Below, piece after piece: positions 1-6,180 of a DNA stretch of 10,762 nt. The stretch is taken from assembly GCA_045637505.1 (NCBI GenBank), contig JAZTZO010000010.1, positions 1 to 10,762 of the forward strand. The letters run 5' to 3'. The notes beneath the pieces were generated by a model. It did no database searches and was not told the origin of the DNA. It saw nothing but the letters and a program-made list of their open reading frames with translations. How positions within the stretch are numbered: the stretch's first letter is position 1; the number at the start of each line of letters is the position of its first letter. The translations under genes were made by a program, and so were the position numbers. The DNA comes from RGIG4079 sp045637505. GTDB lineage: Bacteria > Bacteroidota > Bacteroidia > Bacteroidales > Muribaculaceae.

Positions 1-375
1 TCAATGCTAGAAATGAGCCTTGGTGATATTCTTGTAGAAGGTGCAACAGTAACAAAAGGTGCTGATGGTGTTGCTACATACGAAGGTTTTGTTGATGACA
101 TGGCATTACTTGGTGGAGAACTTTTTGCTGATGTTACATTAGGTGGCACAATCTCAGCCGATGGCGTTGTAAATATGTTAATCGATGTGCTTTGGGATGG
201 AGTGCCCATTAAATGTACATTTACAACAAACGAAAAGTCGGGCGTTGAAAATATTGAAATCAACGAAAATGGTTCGGCTGTTTACTACAATCTCCAAGGT
301 GTAAAAGTTGCTAACCCCGAAAATGGTGTATTTATCCGTGTTCAAGGTGGTAAAGCAAGCAAAGTTGTGATGTAA
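1..375 (+). CDS. 3' part of a calycin-like domain secreted/surface protein (partial)
   Basis: The reading frame is open from the first base, so the true start lies left of the window; the ATG at base 4 is probably internal. The visible part is about 124 residues. The first ~75 have the alternating hydrophobic/glycine pattern of a small beta-barrel (GVATYEGFVDD, then GGTISADGVVNMLIDV, then PIKCTFTT). This resembles the end of the calycin-like domain common in Bacteroides and Prevotella exported proteins, usually of unknown ligand. The last 44 residues form a separate tail beginning GVENIEI and ending GGKASKVVM, 33/44 identical to the tail of the next gene. Such tails mark exported Bacteroidales proteins and resemble type IX secretion C-terminal signals, but their route is not established here. 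A strong terminator follows 24 bases after the stop. The signal peptide would be outside the window. The calycin assignment is by pattern only; the exported nature is more secure than the fold. Confidence 0.6.
   Translation, partial: SMLEMSLGDILVEGATVTKGADGVATYEGFVDDMALLGGELFADVTLGGTISADGVVNMLIDVLWDGVPIKCTFTTNEKSGVENIEINENGSAVYYNLQGVKVANPENGVFIRVQGGKASKVVM
241..375 (+). repeat. Tail-coding direct repeat, copy 1
   Basis: These 135 bases encode the 44-residue C-terminal tail of the first gene and its stop codon. They match bases 1625-1759 without any gap. The proteins share 33 of 44 residues, with the core YYNLQGVKV and the end VVM unchanged, and the DNA match continues a few bases past both stop codons (tgatgtaattc in each). 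This is a modular tail shared by neighbouring exported proteins, not a mobile repeat. Confidence 0.8.
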
Positions 376-399
376 TTCTTGATTAAAATTGTATAATTG

Positions 400-434
400 A
401 AATGGGCAATCCGAGTAGGGTTGCCCATTTTGTG
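400..434 (+). terminator. Intrinsic terminator after the calycin-like gene
   Basis: AAATGGGCAA at 400-409 pairs perfectly with TTGCCCATTT at 421-430. The inner bases 410-412 pair with 418-420 (one T-G wobble), leaving a GAGTA loop. The 13-pair stem is followed by a T-rich run (tttt, then gtgtttt). It separates the first gene from the promoter of the next, so the two tail-bearing genes are transcribed independently. Confidence 0.9.
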
Positions 435-479
435 TTTTCCTCGGTTAGTATTAATAGTGGCTTTTTTTAAGTTGATATC

Positions 480-510
480 TTGGTCATTAGCAATAAAAAT
501 GATAACTTTG
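480..510 (+). promoter_or_regulatory. Bacteroidota-type promoter for the PCMD gene
   Basis: TTG at 480-482, a 20-base spacer, then TAACTTTG at 503-510 fit the Bacteroidota primary-sigma consensus (-33 TTG/TTTG, -7 TAnnTTTG). Transcription should begin near 514-516, giving a leader of about 32 bases that is A-rich and has no Shine-Dalgarno sequence. Confidence 0.8.
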
Positions 511-547
511 CATCGTTTTTGAATTGTATAAAACAAAAAAATAAGAT

Positions 548-1759
548 ATGAAAAAACTTTACTCAATTTTATTAAGTGCAGTTGTTGTTGCTTCATCAAG
601 CATCGTTTCTGCACAACAGTTACCCAATGTTGGCTTTGAAAATTGGAAAACTTCAAGTGGCTCAACTGAGGCCTTTGGGTCTTCTACAGGCATGCGTCAA
701 CGTCCAGGAATTGAACCTGCCGAATGGTTTGGCTCAAGTGTAAATCAAAAAGTTATGGGCGTGACCAAAAAAGAAGAGTTGATATTTAGAGAACAAACTA
801 TATTCGCTTCAGGTACAAGTTCGGCTGTGATGAAAAATATATATGTTGGAGCATTAGGCATTGGTAGCGTTGCTCCAGGATTCCTTACATTTGGAACTCC
901 TTGGGTGTATGCTGTAGCATCGGTTGATAAATGTGATGGAGGTTTATATGGCGGTGTGTCATTTAAATATAAACCCGATGCAATTACCGGTAAATATATG
1001 CGTATTGACTCAAATAACGAAAATTCATATATTATCGCTTATTTGTGGAATGGTACTTTTAAATCAAAGGTGGGAGAGAAAGGTAAGCCTTCGGTTGAAA
1101 GAGAAAATGAAATTCGTGGTATCTTTGGTAAGATAGATGCTACAGGCGATGGTAAACTCGTTGCTAAATGTGATTATGCATTTAAGTTGTCGCGCCCTGC
1201 TAATTTATATGTCCCTGAGGCTTGGACTGAAATCACTGTGCCATTGGAATATGTAGAGGGAGCAGGCGAGCCAACAATGATGAATGTCGTAATTTCGGGC
1301 GGCAACTATTGGGATAGAGGTGCGTTGATTGAAAAAACATCTCTATTGGCCGACGATGTAAAATTTGTATATTATTCACGCCTTAAAGAATTGAAAGTTG
1401 ATGGCGTTGCTGTTAGCGGTTTCTCAAGTGATGTGTATGAATATAATATGCCTGGAGATCTTCCTACTGAAGACCAAGTTGAAGCAGTTGTAATGGGACA
1501 ATCAGCAACAAAATCGGTAGTATTTGATAAAGAGAAAATTACTTTAACAATTACAGTGAAAAATGTTGATGCCGATATCGACGGAAAAACATCTCATACT
1601 TATGTATTTAAATATGAAAATGCAGGTGTAGAAAATGTTGAAATTGACAATAATGCACCCGAAGAATACTACAACCTTCAAGGTGTAAAGGTGACTAATC
1701 CTCAAAATGGAGTATTCATCAAAGTTCAAGGTGGCAAGGCTACTAAAGTAGTGATGTAA
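548..1759 (+). CDS. Exported PCMD-domain protein with cadherin-like module and C-terminal tail
   Basis: The 403-residue protein starts with a typical type I signal peptide (lysines at 2-3, hydrophobic 4-20, likely cut after VSA at 22). Residues ~25-277 match the PCMD fold (putative carbohydrate metabolism domain) of Bacteroidetes: opening LPNVGFENWK, a middle YGGVSFKYKP strand, then WTEITVPLEY, an NYWDRGA loop and closing LLADDVKFVYYSRL. Residues ~278-357 look like a cadherin-like or Ig-like beta-sandwich (LKELKVDGVAV, FSSDVYEYN, TLTITV, TYVFKY). Residues 360-403 are the tail shared with the upstream gene. PCMD proteins are usually cell-surface or periplasmic and occur near glycan-use genes, but no enzymatic activity is established for the family and I see no catalytic motif. 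No SusC/SusD or glycoside hydrolase gene is visible nearby. The gene has its own promoter and terminator. Exported location is well supported; sugar binding is only suggested by family name. Confidence 0.82.
   Translation: MKKLYSILLSAVVVASSSIVSAQQLPNVGFENWKTSSGSTEAFGSSTGMRQRPGIEPAEWFGSSVNQKVMGVTKKEELIFREQTIFASGTSSAVMKNIYVGALGIGSVAPGFLTFGTPWVYAVASVDKCDGGLYGGVSFKYKPDAITGKYMRIDSNNENSYIIAYLWNGTFKSKVGEKGKPSVERENEIRGIFGKIDATGDGKLVAKCDYAFKLSRPANLYVPEAWTEITVPLEYVEGAGEPTMMNVVISGGNYWDRGALIEKTSLLADDVKFVYYSRLKELKVDGVAVSGFSSDVYEYNMPGDLPTEDQVEAVVMGQSATKSVVFDKEKITLTITVKNVDADIDGKTSHTYVFKYENAGVENVEIDNNAPEEYYNLQGVKVTNPQNGVFIKVQGGKATKVVM
1625..1759 (+). repeat. Tail-coding direct repeat, copy 2
   Basis: This is the partner of bases 241-375 and codes for residues 360-403 of the PCMD protein plus its stop. 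Third-position differences are frequent while the protein core is kept, which points to selection on the protein tail rather than a recent DNA duplication. Confidence 0.8.
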
Positions 1760-1781
1760 TTCCCGAAGCATAATTAATAAT

Positions 1782-1813
1782 AAAACGAGCAAGCCATTGG
1801 GCTTGCTCGTTTT
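1782..1813 (+). terminator. Intrinsic terminator after the PCMD gene
   Basis: The bases at 1782-1795 (AAAACGAGCAAGCC) pair perfectly with 1800-1813 around an ATTG loop. This makes a 14-pair hairpin with an A-run before it and TTT followed by gttt after it. It lies 22 bases past the PCMD stop codon and isolates that gene from the permease gene. Confidence 0.92.
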
Positions 1814-1880
1814 GTTTATGTATAATATACTAAAATATTTGCATGTTGAGATGATATAGTGGTAGTGTGGGGATGTGGTG

Positions 1881-1911
1881 TTGAGTTTGTCAGAAAAAAT
1901 TAGTAAATTTG
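1881..1911 (+). promoter_or_regulatory. Bacteroidota-type promoter for the LptF/G-ribBA unit
   Basis: TTG at 1881-1883, a 20-base spacer and TAAATTTG at 1904-1911 fit the Bacteroidota consensus. The predicted transcription start (~1914-1917) is only about 9-18 bases from the candidate ATG codons at 1926 and 1932, so the message would have a very short leader. Confidence 0.72.
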
Positions 1912-1925
1912 CAGTTTGAAATATC

Positions 1926-3866
1926 ATGCCGATGAAGTTGCCTAAAATAAAAAGACTATATGGATTTATGTTGCAGAGCTTTTTGCCTCTGTTCATGATG
2001 ACATTTTTTATATGTCTCTTTATCGTATTGATGCAATTTTTATGGCGTTATATCGACGACCTTGTAGGTAAAGGATTGTCGGTTGATGTGATTGCCGAAT
2101 TGTTTTTCTATGCAGCATTGACAATGGTGCCTATGGCATTGCCACTTGCGATATTGCTTGCGTCGTTGATGACTTTTGGCAACCTCGGTGAGCGATTTGA
2201 ACTCACGGCGATGAAGGCATCGGGTGTGTCGTTATTTAAAACTATGCGACCATTGATAGCGTTGATGGTGGTTGTAGCCATTGGCGCGTTTTTCTTCCAA
2301 AACAATGTGTTGCCAGTGGCACAAGCCAAGATGTGGGCATTATTGTACTCAATGCGACAGAAGTCGCCCGAGGTAGAAATTCCCGAAGGGACATTTTATG
2401 ACCAAATTCCCGGAGTAAATCTTTATGTCGCTCAAAAGGATGCCGAGACGGGGATGCTTTATGATATGATGATATATGATGTGTCAAAAGGTTTTGACGA
2501 TTCGCGTATCATACTGGCTGATTCGGGTAAATTGAGTTTTTCGGCCGATAAGACTCACCTATTTTTGCAATTATACAAAGGAGAGCAGTTTGAGCAATTA
2601 AGAAGTCAAGGAGGAGTATCGTCATCTTCTAAAGGGAATTTTGTGCCTTATCGACGAGAATCATTTACCGAAAAACAACTTCGTGTAGCATTTGATGCCA
2701 ATTTTGAGCGAATGGATGAGAGTACTATGCAACAACAATATGTAGGTAAGAATATTGCTCAATTGAGAGCAACAATTGACTCGGTTAATCAAAAGGTTGA
2801 CAGCATAGGCTCATCTTATGCCAAAGATATAAAAGAGGCGCCATACTTTGGAGTTCCATATTATCGCAAGGATTATGTTAATCATTCTTTAGTAGATGTG
2901 CCTCAACGAGAGGTGATTCTTGAAGATACATTGAATCTTGATACACTATTACTGGCCAAAGGTAACAGTTATGCACGCACATATTTGATACAAGCTCAAA
3001 ATAGAGCACGACGACATCAACAAGATTATGAGTTTAAATCATATTCGATGCACGATCAGCGCAAGACGATTCGTCGTCATGATATTGAGATGCAAAAGAA
3101 GTTTACTCTATCGTTTGCTTGTATCATCTTCTTTTTCATAGGAGCGCCATTAGGTGCCATTATTAAAAAAGGAGGAATTGGTACGCCATTGGTGATTTCG
3201 GTAATACTGTTTATATTCTATTACATTATAGATAATGCTGGATATAAAATGGCTCGCGATGGACGTATAGTAGTGTGGGCTGGTATGTGGTTGAGTTCGG
3301 CAGTGTTATTGCCTTTAGGTGTATTCTTTACATATAAGGCAGTGCACGACTCGGCATTGTTTAATCTTGATGCATATCGCAACTTCTTCCGCCGATTAAT
3401 AGGTATTAACGAAACACGCCATTATGATATTAAAGAGGTTGTGATGGACGATGTATATGCTTCTCAAGCTATTGAAATGGCAACTATTTTGCATGAAAAA
3501 TGTAACGACTTTACCTCAAAACATGCGAAGCGTCAATCCTATATTGAATATTGGATAGATGGATATAGTCGACAAAAAATAAATGAAATAGATGAGTGTC
3601 TTGAAAATTTAGTAAACTACCTATCTAACTCTAAAAATCAATTGTTGATAAACAAAATATCTCAATATCCATTCTTGAAGAAGTTTTGGATTTATCAGCC
3701 TTCAACAATAAAACAATTGTCGTGGCTGGGTATTATATTATTTCCTATAGGGATTCCGTTATATATAATAGGAGTTAAGAGTCAAGCTTCATTGTTGCGT
3801 GATTTAAAAACGGTGATGAAAATCAATAATGATGTGTTGGATTTAGTAAATAGAAATGAAATATAA
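1926..3866 (+). CDS. LptF/LptG-family (YjgP/YjgQ) lipopolysaccharide export permease
   Basis: An inner-membrane permease of the LptB2FG-type ABC transporter that extracts lipopolysaccharide and passes it to the periplasmic bridge. The 646 residues show the family layout: three membrane helices (~18-40, 57-84, 107-128), a large periplasmic beta-jellyroll (~130-390), and three more helices (~392-412, 419-437, 448-470). The ELTAMKASG segment at 92-100 matches the cytoplasmic coupling region that contacts the ATPase. GAPLGAIIKKGG at 406-417 is the conserved loop after helix 4. Beyond the usual end lies an extension (~471-646) with a helical, charged stretch and one more hydrophobic segment (~598-616). 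The start may be 1926 or 1932 (MKLPKIKRLYGF); promoter position allows both, and neither has a ribosome-binding site. Whether this is the LptF or LptG subunit cannot be told from one gene, so no symbol is given; Bacteroidota often carry two scattered paralogues. It ends 29 bases before ribBA, probably in one transcript. Confidence 0.9.
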   Translation: MPMKLPKIKRLYGFMLQSFLPLFMMTFFICLFIVLMQFLWRYIDDLVGKGLSVDVIAELFFYAALTMVPMALPLAILLASLMTFGNLGERFELTAMKASGVSLFKTMRPLIALMVVVAIGAFFFQNNVLPVAQAKMWALLYSMRQKSPEVEIPEGTFYDQIPGVNLYVAQKDAETGMLYDMMIYDVSKGFDDSRIILADSGKLSFSADKTHLFLQLYKGEQFEQLRSQGGVSSSSKGNFVPYRRESFTEKQLRVAFDANFERMDESTMQQQYVGKNIAQLRATIDSVNQKVDSIGSSYAKDIKEAPYFGVPYYRKDYVNHSLVDVPQREVILEDTLNLDTLLLAKGNSYARTYLIQAQNRARRHQQDYEFKSYSMHDQRKTIRRHDIEMQKKFTLSFACIIFFFIGAPLGAIIKKGGIGTPLVISVILFIFYYIIDNAGYKMARDGRIVVWAGMWLSSAVLLPLGVFFTYKAVHDSALFNLDAYRNFFRRLIGINETRHYDIKEVVMDDVYASQAIEMATILHEKCNDFTSKHAKRQSYIEYWIDGYSRQKINEIDECLENLVNYLSNSKNQLLINKISQYPFLKKFWIYQPSTIKQLSWLGIILFPIGIPLYIIGVKSQASLLRDLKTVMKINNDVLDLVNRNEI

Positions 3867-3875
3867 GATTGTATA

Positions 3876-3899
3876 ATGAATAAAATTAAATATCAATGA
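3876..3899 (+). other. Seven-codon upstream ORF whose stop overlaps the ribBA start
   Basis: An ATG at 3876 opens a frame reading MNKIKYQ and stopping at TGA 3897-3899. This overlaps the ribBA start codon at 3896 as ATGA, the usual arrangement for translational re-initiation. It lies wholly in the 29-base gap after the permease gene. In an AT-rich gap this may be chance, so I list it as an observation rather than a gene. Confidence 0.3.
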
Positions 3900-5110
3900 A
3901 TAATATACAACTCGATACAATAGAAGAAGCAATAAAAGATTTTGCCGAGGGTAAAATGATAATTGTAGTAGATGATGAAGATCGCGAAAACGAGGGCGAT
4001 ATCATTGTTGCTGCCGAGAAAATTACTCCCGAGCAAGTGAATTTTATGCTTAAAAATGCGCGTGGGTTGCTTTGTGCTCCTATTACAATTTCTCGTTGCA
4101 AAGAATTAGGACTTGATCGTCAAGTATCGGACAACACATCAATATTGGGAACTCCTTTCACTGTTACTATTGATAAACTTGAGGGCTGCTCAACAGGCGT
4201 GTCAATAAATGACCGATGCGCTACTATTCGTGCTCTCGCCGATACATCATCAACTCCCGCAACATTTGGCCGTCCCGGACACATTAATCCATTGTATGCT
4301 CAAGACCAAGGAGTGTTGCGTCGTCCAGGGCATACCGAGGCCGCAGTAGATTTGGCGCGATTGGCCGGATTGTATCCTGCTGCAGCTTTGATGGAGATAA
4401 TGAGCGATGATGGTTCAATGGCTCGTCTTCCTGAATTGCGTCAACGTGCCGATGAGTGGGGCATGAAACTTGTGTCAATCAAAGATCTTATTGCTTATCG
4501 CCATAAACGTGAGTCACTTGTGGAAAAGGGTAGTGAGGTAGATATGCCCACTAAATATGGCCATTTCCGATTAATCCCTTTCCGTCAAAAAAGCAACGGT
4601 TTGGAACATATCGCAATAATAAAAGGAGATGTGAAATCGGGCAATCCAGTATTGGTGCGTGTGCACTCATCATGTGCTACTGGCGACATTTTTGGTTCAA
4701 TGCGATGTGATTGTGGTGAACAACTTCACACTGCGTTGAAGATGATTGAGAAAGAGGGGTGTGGTGCAGTCGTTTATCTCAATCAAGAAGGTCGAGGAAT
4801 AGGGTTAATGGATAAAATAGAAGCCTATAAGTTACAAGAAAAGGGCATGGATACGGTTGAAGCTAATATTCACCTCGGACATAAAGCCGATGAACGTGAT
4901 TATGGTGTAGGTGCGCAAATATTGAGTGCACTTGGAATTAGCAAGATGCGTTTAATGACCAATAACCCAATAAAACGTATTGGCCTTGAAGGTTATGGAT
5001 TGACTGTTGTTGAAAATGTTCCTATTGAAATCGCTCCTAACGAATATAATCGTTTTTATCTTCACACAAAGAAAGAACAAATGGGGCACGATTTGAAAAA
5101 TGTAGATTAA
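3896..5110 (+). CDS. ribBA: RibBA: 3,4-dihydroxy-2-butanone 4-phosphate synthase / GTP cyclohydrolase II
   Basis: A cytoplasmic bifunctional enzyme feeding both branches of riboflavin synthesis. Residues ~5-203 make 3,4-dihydroxy-2-butanone 4-phosphate from ribulose 5-phosphate; residues ~218-400 open GTP to the first pyrimidine intermediate. In the first domain the DDEDRENEGD motif (26-35) supplies Arg30, Glu31 (magnesium) and Asp35 (substrate). RRPGHTEA gives the second magnesium ligand, His146, and the MEIMSDDG segment has the catalytic Glu167. In the second, Cys260, Cys271 and Cys273 (HSSCATGD...RCDCG) are the zinc ligands. QEGRGIG (297-303) binds GTP, and ADERDY (331-336) carries Asp332 and Arg334, matching E. 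coli RibA Asp126 and Arg128. Ser stands where many homologues have Glu in HSEC. Both active sites look complete and 404 residues is normal. With only 29 bases after the permease stop there is no room for an FMN riboswitch or separate promoter, so it is probably co-transcribed with the permease. Confidence 0.97.
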   Translation: MNNIQLDTIEEAIKDFAEGKMIIVVDDEDRENEGDIIVAAEKITPEQVNFMLKNARGLLCAPITISRCKELGLDRQVSDNTSILGTPFTVTIDKLEGCSTGVSINDRCATIRALADTSSTPATFGRPGHINPLYAQDQGVLRRPGHTEAAVDLARLAGLYPAAALMEIMSDDGSMARLPELRQRADEWGMKLVSIKDLIAYRHKRESLVEKGSEVDMPTKYGHFRLIPFRQKSNGLEHIAIIKGDVKSGNPVLVRVHSSCATGDIFGSMRCDCGEQLHTALKMIEKEGCGAVVYLNQEGRGIGLMDKIEAYKLQEKGMDTVEANIHLGHKADERDYGVGAQILSALGISKMRLMTNNPIKRIGLEGYGLTVVENVPIEIAPNEYNRFYLHTKKEQMGHDLKNVD

Positions 5111-5134
5111 GGGATAATTCTTATTACGATAAAC

Positions 5135-5171
5135 AAAAATGGTGACAGGTATTACACTTGTCACCATTTTT
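5135..5171. terminator. Bidirectional intrinsic terminator between ribBA and the Sel1 gene
   Basis: AAAAATGGTGACA at 5135-5147 pairs with 5159-5171 (TGTCACCATTTTT read on the opposite strand). Further pairing of 5148-5150 with 5156-5158 includes one G-T wobble, and the loop is ATTAC. The T-run on the right serves ribBA, whose stop is 25 bases upstream. The A-run on the left becomes a U-run for the leftward dnaE-trxA-Sel1 transcript, whose stop at 5193 is 21 bases away. One hairpin thus separates two converging operons. Confidence 0.92.
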
Positions 5172-5192
5172 ATTTTGCTAATATGAGTATGT

Positions 5193-5804
5193 TTAATCAC
5201 CAAGAAGTTCTTCTAACTCATATCTTGCATTATGATTGCCACGAGAGGCTGCTTTTTGAAAATATTCAATAGCCAATTGTTTGTTGCGACTAACGCCTGT
5301 GCCGTCGAGGTAGCACTTGCCTAACATATAATATGCTCCCGTTACGTTTGCGGCTTCGGCTTTGCGAAAGAGTTCGATGGCTGTATCGTAGTTGCGTTTG
5401 CAAGCTTCGCCATAATAATACATGCGACCGAGTTCATAATGAGCTTCGGCGATATTGGCTTCAGATGCTTTTGTCCAATAAAAGAATGCTTTTTTCAAAT
5501 TTTTCTCTACACCACTGCCATAATAGAAACAAGCTCCCACTTTGTGTTGCGCTTGTGGATGACCAAGGTCGGCGGCTTCATGATATAATTCATATGCTTT
5601 ATATATGTCGCGTTTTACTCCCTTTGACCCACTTGAATATTTCATCGCTTCTTCGTATATGGGTTGTGCTGCATGCTGTTCTTTTTGTTTTGTGTTGCTA
5701 CGTTCCACTTCCCAATTTCCGCGAAGAGATTTCAACCCTTGAGCATGCGTTGTCACACACCCCAATGTGAGTGAGAGGATTATTGCTATTGAAAATTTTC
5801 TCAT
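5193..5804 (-). CDS. Exported Sel1-like repeat protein
   Basis: This 203-residue protein starts with a hydrophobic export signal (residues 4-15). The likely cut is after THA at 21, before QG; Cys16 sits in LTLGC, which only weakly resembles a lipobox because Thr is at -3. After a short polar linker come tandem ~36-residue Sel1 repeats: a partial one at ~47-82, then full ones at ~83-118, 119-154 and 155-190. They show the usual A..LG..Y..G.GV..N...A...+.+A...G signature (for example ACFYYGSGVEKN and KCYLDGTGVSRN). Sel1 repeats form helical solenoids that scaffold protein partners, and no catalytic residues are expected. It starts 11 bases after trxA ends, so it is almost surely the last gene of the dnaE-trxA transcript, and ends at a shared terminator. 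Its partner and exact envelope location cannot be read from sequence. Confidence 0.9.
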   Translation of the reverse strand: MRKFSIAIILSLTLGCVTTHAQGLKSLRGNWEVERSNTKQKEQHAAQPIYEEAMKYSSGSKGVKRDIYKAYELYHEAADLGHPQAQHKVGACFYYGSGVEKNLKKAFFYWTKASEANIAEAHYELGRMYYYGEACKRNYDTAIELFRKAEAANVTGAYYMLGKCYLDGTGVSRNKQLAIEYFQKAASRGNHNARYELEELLGD

Positions 5805-5815
5805 TTCAAAGATGA

Positions 5816-6139
5816 TTATAGTGCAATAAGTTCTTTGATTTTTTCTTCAAGAGTTTCTTTTGATTGAGAACCAGTGAGACGAATAGATGTCTTTTCACCA
5901 TTCTTGAAGAACAAAATAGTAGGGAGTGACATAATGCGGTGGTCGGTGCTGAAGTCGCTTTCTTCTTCAACATTGTATTTTCCTATCACAACTTGTCCAT
6001 CATATTGTTCAGCAAGTTCATCAAGGATAGGCGCTAAAGCCTTGCATGGTCCACACCATGTAGCCCAAAAGTCAATTACTACGGGTTTTCCCGATTCGAT
6101 AATTTCGTTCACGTTTTCGTCTGTAAATGTAAAAGCCAT
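5816..6139 (-). CDS. trxA: Thioredoxin
   Basis: A 107-residue cytoplasmic thioredoxin that reduces protein disulfides and is itself reduced by thioredoxin reductase. The canonical active site WCGPC is at 28-32 (redox cysteines 29 and 32), preceded by VVIDFWAT with the buried Asp23. The cis-proline that shapes the site is Pro73 in SLPT, and the final helix (93-106) is complete. Length matches E. coli TrxA (~109). There is no signal peptide or extra domain, so it is the cytoplasmic type rather than a periplasmic TlpA/ResA-like protein. It lies between dnaE (41-base gap) and the Sel1 gene (11-base gap) on the same strand. I see no promoter matching the Bacteroidota consensus in the 41-base gap, so it probably depends on the dnaE promoter. 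Confidence 0.96.
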   Translation of the reverse strand: MAFTFTDENVNEIIESGKPVVIDFWATWCGPCKALAPILDELAEQYDGQVVIGKYNVEEESDFSTDHRIMSLPTILFFKNGEKTSIRLTGSQSKETLEEKIKELIAL

Positions 6140-6180
6140 TTTAGTTAAATTTTTAATGATTAATTATTTTGATGTTTATT

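Noticed and set aside
342..665. 107-codon minus-strand frame across the terminator and start of the PCMD gene
   Set aside because: It runs through a strong terminator, a promoter and a signal-peptide coding region, and has no family resemblance.
1544..1996. 150-codon minus-strand frame across the PCMD gene end and permease start
   Set aside because: It overlaps two well-supported genes and a perfect terminator hairpin; its hydrophobic content is explained by the AT-rich reverse strand.
3867..3895. FMN riboswitch or separate promoter before ribBA
   Set aside because: The gap is only 29 bases, too short for an FMN aptamer, and contains no TAnnTTTG element.
5333..5770. 145-codon plus-strand reading frame
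   Set aside because: It is antisense to the Sel1-repeat gene, is Arg/Leu/Cys-rich in the way antisense frames often are, and has no domain or promoter.
5742..5804. Lipobox at LTLGC in the Sel1 protein
   Set aside because: Thr at -3 is poor for a lipoprotein signal, and THA followed by Gln-Gly offers a good type I cleavage site; lipidation is not excluded but not called.
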